The translations under genes were made by a program, and so were the position numbers. A stretch of 51,627 nucleotides of DNA from WVZL01 sp041862375 (GTDB lineage: Bacteria; Acidobacteriota; Aminicenantia; Aminicenantales; Aminicenantaceae): contig JBGVTE010000080.1 of NCBI GenBank assembly GCA_041862375.1, positions 1 through 51,627 of the forward strand, written 5' to 3'. The notes under the pieces are model-generated. The model saw nothing but the letters and a program-made list of their open reading frames with translations, did no database searches and was not told the DNA's origin. Of this stretch, positions 50,158 to 51,627 are shown one piece after another (within the stretch, counting starts at the first letter, position 1; each line of letters starts with the position of its first letter).

Positions 50158-51300
50158 ATGATTGACTGGAAAAAAATCCGTAATGACTTCCCCATTACTA
50201 AAAAAATTGTCTATTTTGACAGTGCTGCCATGTCACCCATTCCTACACCGGTCTTTAAGTCACTTGTGGCGAATTACCAGGAGCTCTATCAGTATGGTGA
50301 TATCAATTGGCACGATGATATTAAAAAATACCGTTCCCTGTGTGCAGAGCTTGCTAATCTTATTCATACTGATTCGGATAATGTTACCTTTGTTCCCAAT
50401 ACCTCTACTGCCATGGCTCTGGTAGCCCTATCTTTTAAAAATCAATTCAGGAAAAGCTTCAATATTGTATCGATGCAAGATGAATTTCCATCGTCTACGA
50501 TTTGCTTTGAGTATCAAAATATAGAAATGCGTTATGTTGAACCGATTGAGTCGCGTTATCATGTTAAATCTATCCTGGAGTTGATAGATGATAAAACCAT
50601 CTCGGTTATCACTTCATACATTCAATATTCTACAGGATTCCGCCAAGACCTTTACGATCTCGGGCGTGAGCTTAAAAAACGGGGAATTATCTTTGTTGTC
50701 AATGCTACCCAAGGTTTTCCTTACTATCCAGTGGATGTAAAGGCCATGCATATAGATGTGCTCTCTGCATCTCTTCATAAGTGGGGATTGACTGGCCATA
50801 TAGGCTCTGTGTTTTTCACGTCCCCTGCCTTCCGCAATGATTTTTCCTCGCCTATAGCTGGATGGCTATCTGTAAAAACTAAAGAGGGTGAGTTTATCCA
50901 TACAGCTAAAAATGCACCCTTCAGCCTCCTTAAATCAGCACACCGTTACAATTTTGGTACATATAATCTTCAGTCAATTCTTGCTTTCCAGACTGCGCTC
51001 AATTATCTCAAAGATATCGGTTTTAAAAACATTCAGAACAGAATAATGAAGTTAACTGACTATCTCATTCAAGGATTAAAAAAGCTAGACATTACAATAG
51101 TTACGCCTGTTGCAAGGCAAAATGAACGCTCACCCATTGTATCCTTTTCACTTGGTGCCAAGAATGAAGCTCTTGTTAGGAAGTTAGCAGAAAAGAACAT
51201 TCATGTATCCGCTCGCGGTGGGAACATCCGGGTTTCTGTAAATATATTTAACAACTTTAAAGATATCGACCTTTTGCTAAATGCGTTAAAATCCATATAG
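50158..51300 (+). CDS. Class V aminotransferase/cysteine-desulfurase-like enzyme with Asp-to-Asn change
   Basis: The ATG at 50158 gives 380 residues starting DWKKIRNDFPITKKIVYFD, a normal class V opening. Upstream in-frame codons overlap the preceding membrane protein and are not used. The PLP lysine is Lys208 in SASLHKWGL. At the position that normally holds the aspartate under the pyridine nitrogen, the sequence reads FVVNATQGFP, with Asn182 (codon AAT). This differs from the two other class V enzymes in the window and might lower aminotransferase-type chemistry. The C-terminal VSARGGNIRVSVNIFNN is a normal substrate-binding end. No signal peptide; function unknown. Confidence 0.82.
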   Translation: MIDWKKIRNDFPITKKIVYFDSAAMSPIPTPVFKSLVANYQELYQYGDINWHDDIKKYRSLCAELANLIHTDSDNVTFVPNTSTAMALVALSFKNQFRKSFNIVSMQDEFPSSTICFEYQNIEMRYVEPIESRYHVKSILELIDDKTISVITSYIQYSTGFRQDLYDLGRELKKRGIIFVVNATQGFPYYPVDVKAMHIDVLSASLHKWGLTGHIGSVFFTSPAFRNDFSSPIAGWLSVKTKEGEFIHTAKNAPFSLLKSAHRYNFGTYNLQSILAFQTALNYLKDIGFKNIQNRIMKLTDYLIQGLKKLDITIVTPVARQNERSPIVSFSLGAKNEALVRKLAEKNIHVSARGGNIRVSVNIFNNFKDIDLLLNALKSI

Positions 51301-51503
51301 CCTTAATCGAAATCCCAGTAATCTACAGTATCTCGAATGTTATCACCTGCCTTGGAACAGTTGTAAAACCTAACATTCCTGAAAAAGTGCTCGACATTGC
51401 TTTCATGATTAATGTCTAACATCTATCATGGATTTGGAAATGATTACCATGACTCATGCTCTTTTGCTATAAATTATTTATTTGGATATAATTGTTAAAA
51501 ATT

Positions 51504-51521
51504 GAGTTTGTCCCAAAGTGA
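51504..51521. repeat. 18-bp dispersed repeat, copy 2
   Basis: GAGTTTGTCCCAAAGTGA matches 43536-43553 exactly. Here it is followed by a further 35 bases and then a CATTGCGAG-type palindrome. Confidence 0.6.
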
Positions 51522-51557
51522 CGGGATTAAAAGAAGTGTTCGAAAAAGGCAGTTCCA

Positions 51558-51600
51558 TTGTCATTGCGAGCGATCGAAGAGAGCGTGGCAATCTCATTGA
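51558..51600. repeat. CATTGCGAG-type palindromic repeat
   Basis: The stretch TTGTCATTGCGAGCGATCG followed by AAGAGAGCGTGGCAATCTC is of a type found scattered in many bacterial genomes. ATTGC (51563-51567) and GCAAT (51588-51592) form the base of an imperfect stem. It is likely a non-autonomous mobile repeat. Confidence 0.6.
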
Positions 51601-51627
51601 AAACAAATAGATTAATGCCCTTCCTTA

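Larger units (their letters stand above)
51301..51627. other. Terminal intergenic region carrying dispersed repeats
   Basis: No gene was recognised. The first 200 bases are AT-rich without clear structure. The last 125 contain the 18-bp repeat at 51504-51521 and the palindromic element at 51558-51600. Confidence 0.4.

Overview
The window reads as a chromosomal segment of an AT-rich, anaerobic, Gram-negative-type bacterium. Evidence for anaerobic life is a standalone superoxide reductase, a tungsten-type aldehyde ferredoxin oxidoreductase, radical SAM and multi-cluster Fe-S proteins, and a corrinoid/Fe-S protein of the reductive dehalogenase type. Evidence for a cell envelope with a periplasm is four Tat-type signal peptides, lipoprotein boxes, an RlpA-SPOR protein and many Sec signal peptides on peptidases and amidohydrolases. 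The density of secreted peptidases and amidohydrolases recalls candidate phylum Aminicenantes (OP8) or relatives in the Acidobacteriota sphere. This is an inference from gene content; no rRNA or other phylogenetic marker is present to settle it.

Layout. 1-3.1 kb: 5' end of an M20-type peptidase, a DUF362/ferredoxin protein, and a membrane-anchored reductive-dehalogenase-like protein. 3.1-11.2 kb: an exported transglutaminase-like protein, a Tat-tagged class V aminotransferase, a kynureninase-like enzyme, a Tat-tagged radical SAM protein and a GH63/trehalase-like glycosidase. 11.2-13.8 kb (minus): MenG/UbiE methyltransferase, an HprK-like P-loop protein and phosphosulfolactate synthase (ComA). 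14.0-18.2 kb: an operon of three amidohydrolases, of which only the middle one keeps the full metal site. 18.3-19.4 kb: standalone GuaA ATP-pyrophosphatase subunit and a structured divergent promoter region. 19.4-27.6 kb: M14 carboxypeptidase, D-aminoacylase, M28 aminopeptidase and an amino acid permease. Together these look like a peptide and D-amino-acid scavenging pathway running from periplasm to cytoplasm.

27.7-33 kb is a patchier accessory stretch: a small YfiM-like protein, an MFS transporter, a PEBP lipoprotein, a DUF3795 protein and an alpha/beta hydrolase-TPR fusion. It also holds two decayed gene fragments (transposase C-terminus and beta-propeller). 33.0-36.6 kb is a higher-G+C module: unknown membrane protein, Tat-tagged four-cluster ferredoxin and a YdhV-like tungsten oxidoreductase. 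36.8-43.3 kb: an orphan protein, a structured intergenic region that may hold a small RNA, a Tat-tagged asparaginase-family hydrolase, RlpA, a LOG-family protein, a split purine pair (PurO-type IMP cyclohydrolase plus AICAR transformylase) and a standalone LigD phosphoesterase. 43.3-44.0 kb: a small DUF3330 protein and superoxide reductase. 44.5-51.3 kb: serine hydrolase, DUF4870 protein, permease, M1 aminopeptidase, unknown membrane protein and an unusual class V aminotransferase. The last 330 bases hold dispersed repeats.

Sigma70-type promoters (TTGACA-like, about 17 bp, TATAAT-like) can be read by eye before many first genes. Several sit so close to the start codon that leaderless or near-leaderless mRNAs are likely. 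Internal operon genes have strong GGAGG ribosome binding sites instead. No tRNA, rRNA or CRISPR array was seen.
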